Shown: one piece after another, positions 51,203-59,626 of the stretch
How positions within the stretch are numbered: the stretch's first letter is position 1
Layout of the letters: every line of letters begins with the position of its first letter
DNA from: Frateuria_A sp035943815
GTDB lineage: Bacteria > Pseudomonadota > Gammaproteobacteria > Xanthomonadales > Rhodanobacteraceae
Reading direction: 5' to 3'
Length of the DNA stretch: 64,000 nucleotides
Assembly: GCF_035943815.1 (NCBI RefSeq)
Contig: NZ_DASZBU010000003.1
Coordinates: 35,843 to 99,842 of the forward strand
Translations under genes and position numbers: made by a program
The notes under the pieces: model-generated
Databases searched by the model: none
Told to the model about the DNA's origin: nothing
What the model saw: only the letters and a program-made list of their open reading frames with translations

Positions 51203-53317
51203 ATGGCCCCATCCTCCCGCTCCGTATCCACCCGCCTCGCGCAATGGCAGGCGCGCGCGGCTGCCTCGCCGCTGCTCGCGGGGGCGCTGGATGCGTGTGC
51301 GCCGGCCAGCGAGACCGAGTGCGCGGACGTGCTCGACCTGCTCGCGATGCTCGGCTGCGACGCGCAGACGCAGGCCGCGGCGGTGTGGTTCGAGCTGGCC
51401 CGGCGCGATCCGTCGGCGTGGGAGGCGCGCGCCGGCAGCCTGCCGGTGGAGTTGCGGCGCCTGGTCGAGGGCCAGCTCGCCGCGCAGAAGGTCTGGGCAT
51501 TGCATGCCCAGCGCGCGGCGGGCACGTCCGAGGGCCTGCGCCGGCTGCTGCTGGCGATCATCCGCGACCTGCGCGTGGTGTTCGTGCTGCTGGCGCGGCA
51601 ACTGGCCAGGATGCGCGGCGCGGCGGCCTTGCCCGAAGACGAGCGCATGGCGCTGGCCAGGCTCACCCGCGACATCCATGCGCCGCTCGCCAATCGCCTG
51701 GGCATCTGGCAGCTGAAATGGGAACTGGAGGACCTCGCCTTCCGCCACCTCGAGCCGGACACCTACAAGCGCATCGCGCGCCTGCTCGACGAGCGGCGCG
51801 CCGACCGCGAGGCGTTCATCGCCCAGGTGCTGGCCGAGCTGGGCGCGGCATTGCGCGATGCCGGCATCCAGGCCGATCTCGCCGGGCGTCCCAAGCACAT
51901 CTATTCCATCTGGAAGAAGATGCAGCGCAAGGAGCTGGACTTCGCCGACCTGTACGACATCCGCGCCGTGCGCATCCTGGTCGACAGCGTCGCCGACTGC
52001 TATGCCGCGCTGGGCGTGGTGCACGCGCAGTGGCAGCACCTGCCGCGCGAGTTCGACGACTACCTCGCGCGCCCCAAGGGCAACGGCTACCGCTCGCTGC
52101 ACACGGCGGTGATCGGGCCGCAGGGCAAGACGCTGGAGGTGCAGATCCGCACCCACGCCATGCACCGCGACAACGAACTGGGCGTCGCGGCGCACTGGCG
52201 TTACAAGGAAGGCGGCGGCGCAGATGCGGAATTCGAGGCGAAGATCGCCTGGATGCGCAAGCTGCTCGAGCCGCGCGCCGACGAGGAGCTGGCGGCCGAG
52301 CTGCGCACCGAACTGATCGAGGATCGCGTCTACCTGCTCACGCCCAAGGGCGAGGTGTTCGACCTGCCACATGGCGCAACGGTGCTGGACTTCGCCTATT
52401 ACGTGCATACCGAGGTGGGCCATCGCTGCCGCGGCGCCAAGGTCAACGGGCGCATCGTGCCGCTGACCCACCAGCCGCGCAGCGGCGACCGCGTGGAGAT
52501 CGTCACCGCCAAGAACGCCGAGCCCAGTCGCGACTGGCTCTCGCCGCACCACGGCTACTTGAACACCAGCCGCGCCCGCGAGAAGGCGCGCAGCTGGTTC
52601 CGCCGCATCGCCCACGATGCCAACCTCGCGGCCGGCCGCGCGCTGCTGGAGCGCGAGCTCAAGCGCTTGGCGCTGCCCGCGGCCGACCTGTCGAGGCTGC
52701 CCGCGCACTTCCACCTGAAGACCCACGAGGAGCTGCTGGTCGCGCTCGCGCTGGGCGAGGTCAGCGCCGGCCAGATCGCCCGCGTGCTGCAGGAGGCGGC
52801 GCATCCGGTCGAGCCGACGCCCGCGCCGGCGCCAGCCGTGGCGCGGCATGCCGTCCACGACCACGGCGCCTTGCGCATCGAGGGCGTGGGCAACCTGCTC
52901 ACGGTGCTCGCACGCTGCTGCCAGCCGTTGCCGGGCGACAGCGTGCGCGGCTTCATCACCAAGGGTCGCGGGGTCTCGGTGCACCGCGCCGATTGCGCGA
53001 GCCTGGCGCGGCTGGCGCGCCGCGACCCGGACCGCGTCATCGAGGTGGAGTGGGGGCGTGCCAGCGCGCAGTCCTACCAGGTGGACATCGAGCTGCACGG
53101 TTTCGACCGCAAGGGCCTGCAGAAAGACGTCACCAGCCTGATCAGCAACGTGGGTACGCCGATCGTTGCGTCCTCGAGCCGGCTGGAGGGACGCACCGGC
53201 GAGGTGGAAATGCGCTTCACCCTGCGCGTGCGCGATTTCGAGCAGCTTTCCGCGTTGCTGGGCAGGCTGGTTGCGCTGCCCAATGTGGTGGAAGCGCGGC
53301 GCGTCAGCGCAAGCTGA
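51203..53317 (+). CDS. relA: GTP pyrophosphokinase RelA
   Basis: A 704-residue long RelA/SpoT protein. The N-terminal hydrolase-type domain is degenerate and lacks the HD pair. The synthetase domain has RPKHIYSIWKKMQRK and EFDDYLARPKGNGYRSLHTAV; the EFDD at 283-286 (ExDD class) marks a monofunctional ppGpp synthetase rather than a SpoT. TGS domain (VYLLTPKGEVFDLPHGAT), a helical region, a zinc-finger type segment with CCQPLPGD and HRADC, and an ACT domain at the end follow. It makes ppGpp on ribosomes stalled by uncharged tRNA. Located 180 bases after hrpA, apparently with its own promoter. Confidence 0.93.
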   Translation: MAPSSRSVSTRLAQWQARAAASPLLAGALDACAPASETECADVLDLLAMLGCDAQTQAAAVWFELARRDPSAWEARAGSLPVELRRLVEGQLAAQKVWALHAQRAAGTSEGLRRLLLAIIRDLRVVFVLLARQLARMRGAAALPEDERMALARLTRDIHAPLANRLGIWQLKWELEDLAFRHLEPDTYKRIARLLDERRADREAFIAQVLAELGAALRDAGIQADLAGRPKHIYSIWKKMQRKELDFADLYDIRAVRILVDSVADCYAALGVVHAQWQHLPREFDDYLARPKGNGYRSLHTAVIGPQGKTLEVQIRTHAMHRDNELGVAAHWRYKEGGGADAEFEAKIAWMRKLLEPRADEELAAELRTELIEDRVYLLTPKGEVFDLPHGATVLDFAYYVHTEVGHRCRGAKVNGRIVPLTHQPRSGDRVEIVTAKNAEPSRDWLSPHHGYLNTSRAREKARSWFRRIAHDANLAAGRALLERELKRLALPAADLSRLPAHFHLKTHEELLVALALGEVSAGQIARVLQEAAHPVEPTPAPAPAVARHAVHDHGALRIEGVGNLLTVLARCCQPLPGDSVRGFITKGRGVSVHRADCASLARLARRDPDRVIEVEWGRASAQSYQVDIELHGFDRKGLQKDVTSLISNVGTPIVASSSRLEGRTGEVEMRFTLRVRDFEQLSALLGRLVALPNVVEARRVSAS

Positions 53318-53392
53318 ACGCCGCGTCATCGCGGCCCGGCGCGCCAGGTTCGCGATGCTAAGCTGCGGGCGTTGCCAGGACAGCTTGGGACC

Positions 53393-55135
53393 ATGAGCGG
53401 ACGCAAAGACCACCATAGCCAAGATGGGAGCCGGGACGGGCGCACCGAACCCACGCTGGGCAATCTGCGCGACCTGGACGCACCGCGCTCGCGTGCGGAC
53501 GATCCGGACGACCGCCTGCCCCAGATCAATTTCGAGGCGCCGCGACGCAGCGCTCCGGTGCGCCGCCACCATGCACGCCTGCGTGCATGGCACGTGATCG
53601 TGGCAGTGCTCGTGCTGCTTCTGGCCGGCGGCGTGTGGACCCTGCGCCAGTACCAGAGCAGCCTGCGCGACATGGTCCCGCGCACCGAGCTCAATGACGT
53701 GCTGAGCCGCGCCGACGCTGCGTTGCGCGACGGCCACCTGGACGGCGCCGACGGCACCAGCGCGCGCGAGCTCTACCAGTCCGCGCGTGCGCTGGAGCCG
53801 GACAACGACCGCGCGCGCGACGGCCTGCACCAGGTCGGCATGGCCGAGCTCTCCCGCGCCGACACCGCCTACCGCGCCGGCCATCTTGACGAGGCGCAGC
53901 AGGAACTCGCCGTCGCGCGCGAACTGCTCGGCGGCGGCAGCGACGTCGACCGGCTCGATCGCATGATCCAGCAGGCGCGCGGCGCCGCCGTGCCGGCCGA
54001 CGGGCTGGTGGCGCAGGCCCAGCAGGCCCTCGCCGCCGGCAAGCTCACCGGCGCCGACGGCGCCGGCGTGCTGTACCAGCGCATGCTGGCTGCCGATCCG
54101 AACAACGCCGTCGCCAGGCACGGCCTGGACCAGGTCGGCGCAGGCCTTGCCACGCAGGTGCGCGCGGCGCTGGCCAACGGCGACCCCAACACCGCCTCGG
54201 CCACGATCGACCAGCTTGCCGCGCTGTTGCCCACCTACGGCGACCTGCCGGCGCTGCGCGCGGCGCTCGCGCAGGCGCAGCAGCAGGGTAACGGCGCACT
54301 GCTGGCGGCGATCTCGCAGGGCCAGCAGGCCTTGCGCGACGGCCGCATCGCCGGCAGCGGCGACGACACCGCGCTGGCGCACTTCAAGGCCGCGCAGGCG
54401 ATCGATCCAGGCAATGCGCAGGTGCGCGAAGGCCTGGGCCAGGTCGCGCAGGCGCTGGTCGTGCAGGCCAACGCCGCGCTCGACGCCGACGACACGGCAC
54501 AGGCGTCCAGCTTGCTGGACCAGGCCGAGGCGCTGGCGCCCAAGTCCGCCGACCTGCTCGCTGCCCGTGCCCGGCTGCGCAGCGCGAGCGCACCCGCCGC
54601 ACGCGCACCGGCCAATCTGTCCGCGAAGGGCGCGCCTGCGGCACCCGCACCGGCGGCCGAACCGCCGGCACCGCCGCCTCCCGTATTGACCCCCGAACAG
54701 ATCGATCAAGTCGCCGAACTGGTCCACCGTGCGCGCCAGGCGGCTACCAGCGGCCAGATCATGCTGCCGCCCGGCGAGAGCGCCTACGACCTGTACCGCA
54801 ACGCGCTGGCCGTCGACGGCAACAACCAGGCCGCGCTGCAGGGGCTGCAGGATCTTCCCGGCCTGGTCATCCAGCAGTTCAACCAAGCGCTGGCCGCTGG
54901 CAACCTGGCCAAGGCCAATGAATTGATCGGCGCGCTCGGCGACCTCTCGCCGGGCGACTCGACCGCCGGCGTGCTGCGCGGGCGGCTGGTCGACGCCTGG
55001 CTTGACCAGGCCGAGCGGCAACTCGACAGCGGCGACCGCGCCAACGCGGCACAGTCGATCGACCAGGCGCGCAAGCTCGCGCCCTATCAGGCACGCGTGC
55101 GCGAGCTTTCGCTGCGGCTGCAGTCGGGCCGCTGA
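53393..55135 (+). CDS. TPR-type single-pass membrane protein
   Basis: A 580-residue protein of unknown function. An acidic/basic cytoplasmic N-terminus of about 65 residues is followed by one membrane segment (WHVIVAVLVLLLAGGVWTL) and a long periplasmic part of repeated helical hairpins of 45-60 residues, each with an ALRDGxxxGxDGxxAxxLYQ-like pattern (for example ALRDGHLDGADG and ALAAGKLTGADG). A Pro/Ala linker lies near residues 400-430. The repeats are degenerate TPRs, suggesting a scaffold. It follows relA by 75 bases and precedes the epimerase-like gene by ten bases, probably one operon. Confidence 0.7.
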   Translation: MSGRKDHHSQDGSRDGRTEPTLGNLRDLDAPRSRADDPDDRLPQINFEAPRRSAPVRRHHARLRAWHVIVAVLVLLLAGGVWTLRQYQSSLRDMVPRTELNDVLSRADAALRDGHLDGADGTSARELYQSARALEPDNDRARDGLHQVGMAELSRADTAYRAGHLDEAQQELAVARELLGGGSDVDRLDRMIQQARGAAVPADGLVAQAQQALAAGKLTGADGAGVLYQRMLAADPNNAVARHGLDQVGAGLATQVRAALANGDPNTASATIDQLAALLPTYGDLPALRAALAQAQQQGNGALLAAISQGQQALRDGRIAGSGDDTALAHFKAAQAIDPGNAQVREGLGQVAQALVVQANAALDADDTAQASSLLDQAEALAPKSADLLAARARLRSASAPAARAPANLSAKGAPAAPAPAAEPPAPPPPVLTPEQIDQVAELVHRARQAATSGQIMLPPGESAYDLYRNALAVDGNNQAALQGLQDLPGLVIQQFNQALAAGNLAKANELIGALGDLSPGDSTAGVLRGRLVDAWLDQAERQLDSGDRANAAQSIDQARKLAPYQARVRELSLRLQSGR

Positions 55136-55145
55136 GCGCGCCTGC

Positions 55146-55973
55146 GTGACCATTGCAGTATTCGGGGCCAGCGGCCAGATCGGCCATTTCCTGCTGCCGC
55201 GCCTGCGTGCGCGCGGCGAATCGGTGCTTGCCGTGAGTCGCCACTCGCACCCCGACGGCGACGGGTTGTGCTGGGTCCGGGGCAGCCTTCCCGACGGGGT
55301 GCCTGCGTTGCCGCCGCTGCGCGCCGTGGTCAGCTTCGGTCCATTGCAGCCGTTCGCCCGCTGGCTCGCATCGGCGGCGCCGGCGGATGCGCCGTGCGTC
55401 GTCGCCACCAGCTCGATGAGCGCCCAGAGCAAGGCCGCCTCGGACGTACCCGCCGAGCGGGAGATCGCCCGCCAGCTTGCCCAGGGCGAGACGGAACTGG
55501 CCGCGGCCTGTGCCCGACTCGGTTGTGCCTGGACCGTGCTGCGCCCCACGCTGATCTATGGCGCCGGCCGCGACAAGAGTCTCACTCCGATCGCGCGGCA
55601 GGCGATGCGTACGCGCGTCTTTCCGCGCCCGGCCGGTCGCGGCCTGCGCCAGCCCGTGCACGCCGACGACATCGCGCAGGCCGCGATCGCCGCGATCGAG
55701 CGCCCGGCCAACCGCGTACTCATGCTCGGTGGCGGCGAGCGGCTGAGCGCGGGCGAGATGTTCGCCCGCGTGCAACGAAGCCTGCCGGTGGCGACGTTGC
55801 CGCTGCCGCTGCCGGCCTGGCTGCTGCGCCTGGGCCGCCATGCCGCACCGCGCCTGCGCGGACCGCTCGCGCGCCTGGAGCAGGATCTGGTGGCCGACAA
55901 TACCGAGCTGGAGGCATGGCTCGGCGTCCACCCGCGCCCGTTCCGGCCCGATGCGGGTTGCTGGCGGCCGTAG
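55146..55973 (+). CDS. NAD(P)-binding epimerase-like protein
   Basis: A 275-residue short-chain dehydrogenase-like protein (extended/atypical SDR). N-terminal Rossmann motif IAVFGASGQIGHFLLPRL, VVATSSMSAQSK in place of the serine position, and TVLRPTLIYGAGRDKS, typical of NAD-dependent epimerases. The usual Tyr-x3-Lys is not evident, so catalysis is uncertain. It starts with GTG ten bases after the TPR gene. The substrate is unknown; relatives act on nucleotide sugars or lipids. Confidence 0.7.
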   Translation: MTIAVFGASGQIGHFLLPRLRARGESVLAVSRHSHPDGDGLCWVRGSLPDGVPALPPLRAVVSFGPLQPFARWLASAAPADAPCVVATSSMSAQSKAASDVPAEREIARQLAQGETELAAACARLGCAWTVLRPTLIYGAGRDKSLTPIARQAMRTRVFPRPAGRGLRQPVHADDIAQAAIAAIERPANRVLMLGGGERLSAGEMFARVQRSLPVATLPLPLPAWLLRLGRHAAPRLRGPLARLEQDLVADNTELEAWLGVHPRPFRPDAGCWRP

Positions 55974-56253
55974 CGCAGCTCCGACCGGAAGCTTCGCCCG
56001 CACATCCCGAGCACCCCGCGTTCGCGGCGGAAGGACTCCGATGAGGGTTTCCGATCCTCCCCGTTTACGGGAAACGCGGCAGGGCGAATGGTGCCTTGCG
56101 AGGTCCCCGGGCATCCCCGCCATCCGGGAGCCACCACCGCGCCCGTGGCAAGCCACTTGCGCAGGTCTGCGTTCAGATGCGCGCGGGGAAGGACGCCCTA
56201 TCATCGGCGTCACCTTAGGATCCAGGTCTCCCGCCTTGGCACTGATCGATCGC
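55974..56253. other. Gap before PBP1b gene
   Basis: No gene is supported. It holds a weak hairpin CCCCGTTTACGGG at about 56058 that resembles the hairpin of repeat family B, and a TATCAT hexamer at 56201 that could be a -10 box of the PBP1b gene. Other frames open here are GC-driven. Confidence 0.4.
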
Positions 56254-58557
56254 ATGGGCGCGCTTGCGCGCCACAGCTGGCGCTTGCTGCGCATTCCGTT
56301 CTGGGTCGTGCTGGGACTCGGGCTGGGTTTCCTGCTGCCGTACACGCTGATCCTCAACAAGCGCGTGCAGGACCGCTTCAACGAACTGGTCTTCGCCGTG
56401 CCCACGCGCGTGTATGCCCGCCCGCTGGAGCTTGCGCCGGGCGTGCCGATGTCGCCATCGGCACTGGAGCTTGAGCTGACCTTCGCCGGCTACACCCGCG
56501 ACGCCAGCGGCAAGGTGCCCGGTAGCTGGACCCGCGAAGGCAGCCGTTACCTGATCTCCTCGCGCGGCTACGCCGGCCCCGACGGCGGCGAACTGCCCAA
56601 GCGCATCCGCGTGACGCTGGGCAAGGGCGAGGTCGAATCGGTGACGGATCTGGCCAGCGGTGCGCCGATCAAGCTCGCCCACCTGGACCCCGCGCGCATC
56701 GCCACCGTCTACGGCGCGCAGCAGGAAGAGCGGCGCATCGTGCACCTGGCCGACGTGCCGCCGCTGCTGGTCAGGGGCCTGCAGGCGGTGGAGGACCGCG
56801 ACTTCAAGCACCACATCGGGCTGGATTTCACCGCCATCCTGCGCGCGGCGTTCGCCAACCTGCGGGCCGGCCACACCGTGCAGGGCGGCTCCACGCTGAC
56901 CCAGCAGCTGGTGCGCAACCTGTTCCTGGACCGCAACCAGACCATCGTGCGCAAGTTCAACGAGGCGCTGCTGTCGCTGCTGATCGAGGCGCACTACTCC
57001 AAAGACCGCATCCTGGAGGCCTACATCAACGAGGTTTTCCTCGGCCAGCAGGGCAGCCAGGCGGTGCACGGCTTCGCCGCGGGCGCTGAATTCTATTTCG
57101 GCCGGCGCATGGAGGACCTGCGTCCGCAGGAGATCGCGCTGCTGGTTGGCATGGTCAAGGGCCCGAGCTACTACGACCCGCGCCGCTTTCCCGAGCGCGC
57201 GCTGGCGCGGCGCAACCTGGTGCTGAAGGAGTTCTACGACACCGGCCTGATCGACGCCAACCAGGCGAATGCCGCGCAGGCCGCGCCGCTGGACATCGCG
57301 TCCAACGCGCAGCTGCCGCACAACCGCTTCCCGGCCTTCATGCAGCTGGTGCGCGCGCAGATCACCAGCGACTTCGACAACGACACCTTGAGCCAGGGCA
57401 ACCTGTCGATCTTCACCACGCTCGACCCGGCCGCGCAGATCTATGCGGAACAGGCGATCGCCTCCTCGCTCAAGGGCCTGGGCAAGCGCGGCGAGAAGGT
57501 GCAGGCTGCCGGCGTGGTCACCGACACGACCAGCGGCAACGTGCTGGCGGTGGTCGGCAGCAAGATGCCGGGCGACACCGGCTTCAACCGCGCGCTGGAC
57601 TCGCGCCGGCCGATCGGCTCGCTGGTCAAGCCGTTCGTCTACCTGGTCGCGCTGACCGACCCGTCGCGCTGGAACCTGGGCACGCCGCTGGACGATTCGC
57701 CGATCGCCCTGCGCCAGCCCAACGGCAGCACCTGGATGCCGCACAACGACGACAACCTCTCGCACGGCCAGGTGCCGATGGTCGATGCGCTGGCGCATTC
57801 GTGGAACCTGGCCACCATCCACCTGGGCCTGGCGGTGGGCGTGCCGCGGATCAAGGCGTTCCTCGAATCCTTCGGGTTCACCGACATCAACCCCAGCCCG
57901 TCGATGCTGATCGGCGCGGTCGACCTCTCGCCCTTCCAGGTCGCCCAGCTATACCAGTACCTGGCCGCCGACGGCCACGCGCTGCCGCTGCTGGCGGTGC
58001 GCGGCGTGATGGACGGCAACGGCCATACCATCAAGCGCTACGAAGTCGAGAGCGGCAAGGGCGAATACCAGGACGCGGTGCGGCTGGTGACCTGGGCGAT
58101 GCAGCAGGTGGCCGAGTACGGCACCGCGCACAGCCTGGGCGAATCGTCGCTGGCCTGGCTCAATGCCGCCGGCAAGACCGGCACCAGCAACGACCTGCGC
58201 GACAGCTGGTTCTCCGGCTTCACCGGCTCGCACCTGGCGGTGTTCTGGATGGGCCGCGACGACAACAAGCCGACCAGCCTGTTCGGCGCCACCGGCGGCC
58301 TGCGCGCCTGGCAGGACCTGTTCCGCCACCTGCCCACGAAGGCGCTTCCCAGCTCGCCCGGCGAGGGCCTGCAGATGGCCTGGATCGACCCGGCCAACGG
58401 CAAGCCCACGCAGCCGCAATGCCAGGGCGCGCGGCAGTTCCCGGTCGTCGCCGGCTCGCTTCCCGCCGACACCGAGGGCTGCTTCTGGCAGCGCGTCGGC
58501 GACTTCTTCGGCGGCAACGGCAATGCGCCCGCGCCCGCCGCCACCACGCAACCCTGA
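56254..58557 (+). CDS. mrcB: Penicillin-binding protein 1B
   Basis: A 767-residue bifunctional peptidoglycan synthase. A short cytoplasmic tail and one membrane segment (IPFWVVLGLGLGFLLPYTLIL) are followed by a UB2H domain, the GT51 glycosyltransferase with catalytic Glu in VEDRDFKHH near residue 180, GGSTLTQQLVRNLF and RKFNEALLSL, and the transpeptidase with Ser456-x-x-Lys459 in GSLVKP, SWN and KTGTSND. It builds and cross-links cell wall at the inner membrane. The ATG at 56254 fits the length; a TTG at 56236 is an alternative. A lipoprotein gene follows after 12 bases. Confidence 0.93.
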   Translation: MGALARHSWRLLRIPFWVVLGLGLGFLLPYTLILNKRVQDRFNELVFAVPTRVYARPLELAPGVPMSPSALELELTFAGYTRDASGKVPGSWTREGSRYLISSRGYAGPDGGELPKRIRVTLGKGEVESVTDLASGAPIKLAHLDPARIATVYGAQQEERRIVHLADVPPLLVRGLQAVEDRDFKHHIGLDFTAILRAAFANLRAGHTVQGGSTLTQQLVRNLFLDRNQTIVRKFNEALLSLLIEAHYSKDRILEAYINEVFLGQQGSQAVHGFAAGAEFYFGRRMEDLRPQEIALLVGMVKGPSYYDPRRFPERALARRNLVLKEFYDTGLIDANQANAAQAAPLDIASNAQLPHNRFPAFMQLVRAQITSDFDNDTLSQGNLSIFTTLDPAAQIYAEQAIASSLKGLGKRGEKVQAAGVVTDTTSGNVLAVVGSKMPGDTGFNRALDSRRPIGSLVKPFVYLVALTDPSRWNLGTPLDDSPIALRQPNGSTWMPHNDDNLSHGQVPMVDALAHSWNLATIHLGLAVGVPRIKAFLESFGFTDINPSPSMLIGAVDLSPFQVAQLYQYLAADGHALPLLAVRGVMDGNGHTIKRYEVESGKGEYQDAVRLVTWAMQQVAEYGTAHSLGESSLAWLNAAGKTGTSNDLRDSWFSGFTGSHLAVFWMGRDDNKPTSLFGATGGLRAWQDLFRHLPTKALPSSPGEGLQMAWIDPANGKPTQPQCQGARQFPVVAGSLPADTEGCFWQRVGDFFGGNGNAPAPAATTQP

Positions 58558-58569
58558 GACTCACTGACG

Positions 58570-59091
58570 ATGTACCCCGCTGCACGCTTCCGTTTCGCCT
58601 CCACCACGCTGGCCGCGCTTCTCCTGGCCGGCTGCTTCAACGCGCCACCGCAGGAGCAGAGGCCGGCGCCCCCCAGCTACGACCGGGTCGCCGCGATCCG
58701 CGCCGCGGGCGCACGCGAGAAGTCGGTGATCGACGTGGCGCCGCTGCGCGACCCCGGCATCGGCGGCATGCAGGATGCCGCACAGGCGGACGAGCGCGCC
58801 GGCCGCTATGCGGACGCCGCGGCCACGCTCGACCACGCGCTGAAGCTCGCTCCCGACTCGCCCGACCTGCTGCAGGACCGCGCCGAGATCGCCGTGCGCC
58901 TGCACGACTACGCCACCGCCGAACGCCTGGCGCGGCAGTCCTGGTCGCTCGGGCCCCAGCTGGGGCCGCTGTGCGCGCGCAACTGGCAGACCATCGTGGA
59001 GATGCGCCTGCTGGCCGGCGACGAGGCGGGCGCCGCCGGCGCCCGCAAGGGCGTGCAGGCATGCCACAAGGAAGGCGTGCCGCGCTACTGA
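58570..59091 (+). CDS. TPR-containing lipoprotein
   Basis: A 173-residue protein with a lipoprotein signal (TLAALLLAGC, lipid-bearing Cys about residue 22) and one to two TPR hairpins (ADERAGRYADAAATLDHALKLAPDSPDLLQDRAEIAVRLHDY). A pair of C-terminal cysteines (LCARN and ACHKE) could form a disulfide. The gene follows mrcB by 12 bases; by position it may be a regulator of PBP1b in the role LpoB plays elsewhere, although it does not look like LpoB. That link is inference. Confidence 0.75.
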   Translation: MYPAARFRFASTTLAALLLAGCFNAPPQEQRPAPPSYDRVAAIRAAGAREKSVIDVAPLRDPGIGGMQDAAQADERAGRYADAAATLDHALKLAPDSPDLLQDRAEIAVRLHDYATAERLARQSWSLGPQLGPLCARNWQTIVEMRLLAGDEAGAAGARKGVQACHKEGVPRY

Positions 59092-59096
59092 GGACG

Positions 59097-59141
59097 ATCC
59101 CTCCCGCGGGGGAGGGTCGTCAGCGCGCCCCGTGCGGGGCG
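59097..59141. terminator. Hairpins between convergent lipoprotein and MAPEG genes
   Basis: Two adjacent stems, CCCTCCCGCGGGGGAGGG and GCCCC-GTGC-GGGGC (59127-59140), fill the 51-base gap between convergent genes. There is no T-run, but the place suits a two-way terminator. Confidence 0.4.
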
Positions 59142-59142
59142 T

Positions 59143-59532
59143 TCAGAGCGCCGCCTTGAGCAACAGCACGATGCCGACGATGCTCACCGCCCACACCAGC
59201 GTGCGCAGGTAGGGGATGCCTGCGGCATACACCGGCACGTAGACCAGCCGCGCCCAGAAATACAGCTGGGCGCCCAGCGCGCTGCTCGCGTCCTGCCGAC
59301 CCATCGCCACCACCGCGAGCACCAGCGCGGCGAAGAATGCGAAAGTCTCAAGGAAATTGCCGCGCGCCCGGTCCAGCCGGCCGGCCACGCCGGTCAATGG
59401 CGCTCCTTCCTGGTCGCGAGCGCTGGCCGCCCAGCCCAGGCTGCGCTGGCCAACCGAGGCGATGGCCGCGATGCCGATCTGCACCAGGCCCAGGATCACG
59501 CTCCACACCAGCATCTTCAGCTCGATCGCCAT
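59143..59532 (-). CDS. MAPEG family membrane protein
   Basis: A 129-residue inner-membrane protein with four hydrophobic segments. The MAPEG pattern is visible: RLDRARGNFLETFAFFAALVLAV with the conserved Asn/Glu of glutathione-binding relatives, then YFWARLVYVPVYAAGIPYLRTLVW. Bacterial members are usually uncharacterised; glutathione transferase activity is possible. The ATG at 59532 is preceded by GGGGAG. It diverges from the helicase gene. Confidence 0.8.
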   Translation of the reverse strand: MAIELKMLVWSVILGLVQIGIAAIASVGQRSLGWAASARDQEGAPLTGVAGRLDRARGNFLETFAFFAALVLAVVAMGRQDASSALGAQLYFWARLVYVPVYAAGIPYLRTLVWAVSIVGIVLLLKAAL

Positions 59533-59626
59533 CGTGCCGCTCCCCATGGTTGAAGTGCGGCCATGGTGCGCCCGTGCCGCCGCGCCTGCCAGTGCGCATG
59601 GCTGGCACCTCGGCGATACTTGCGCG

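Noticed and set aside
49700..55549. Very long open frame of 1949 codons on the minus strand
   Set aside because: It is antisense to hrpA, relA and the TPR gene, all of which have clear families; the frame is open only because of GC-rich codon bias.
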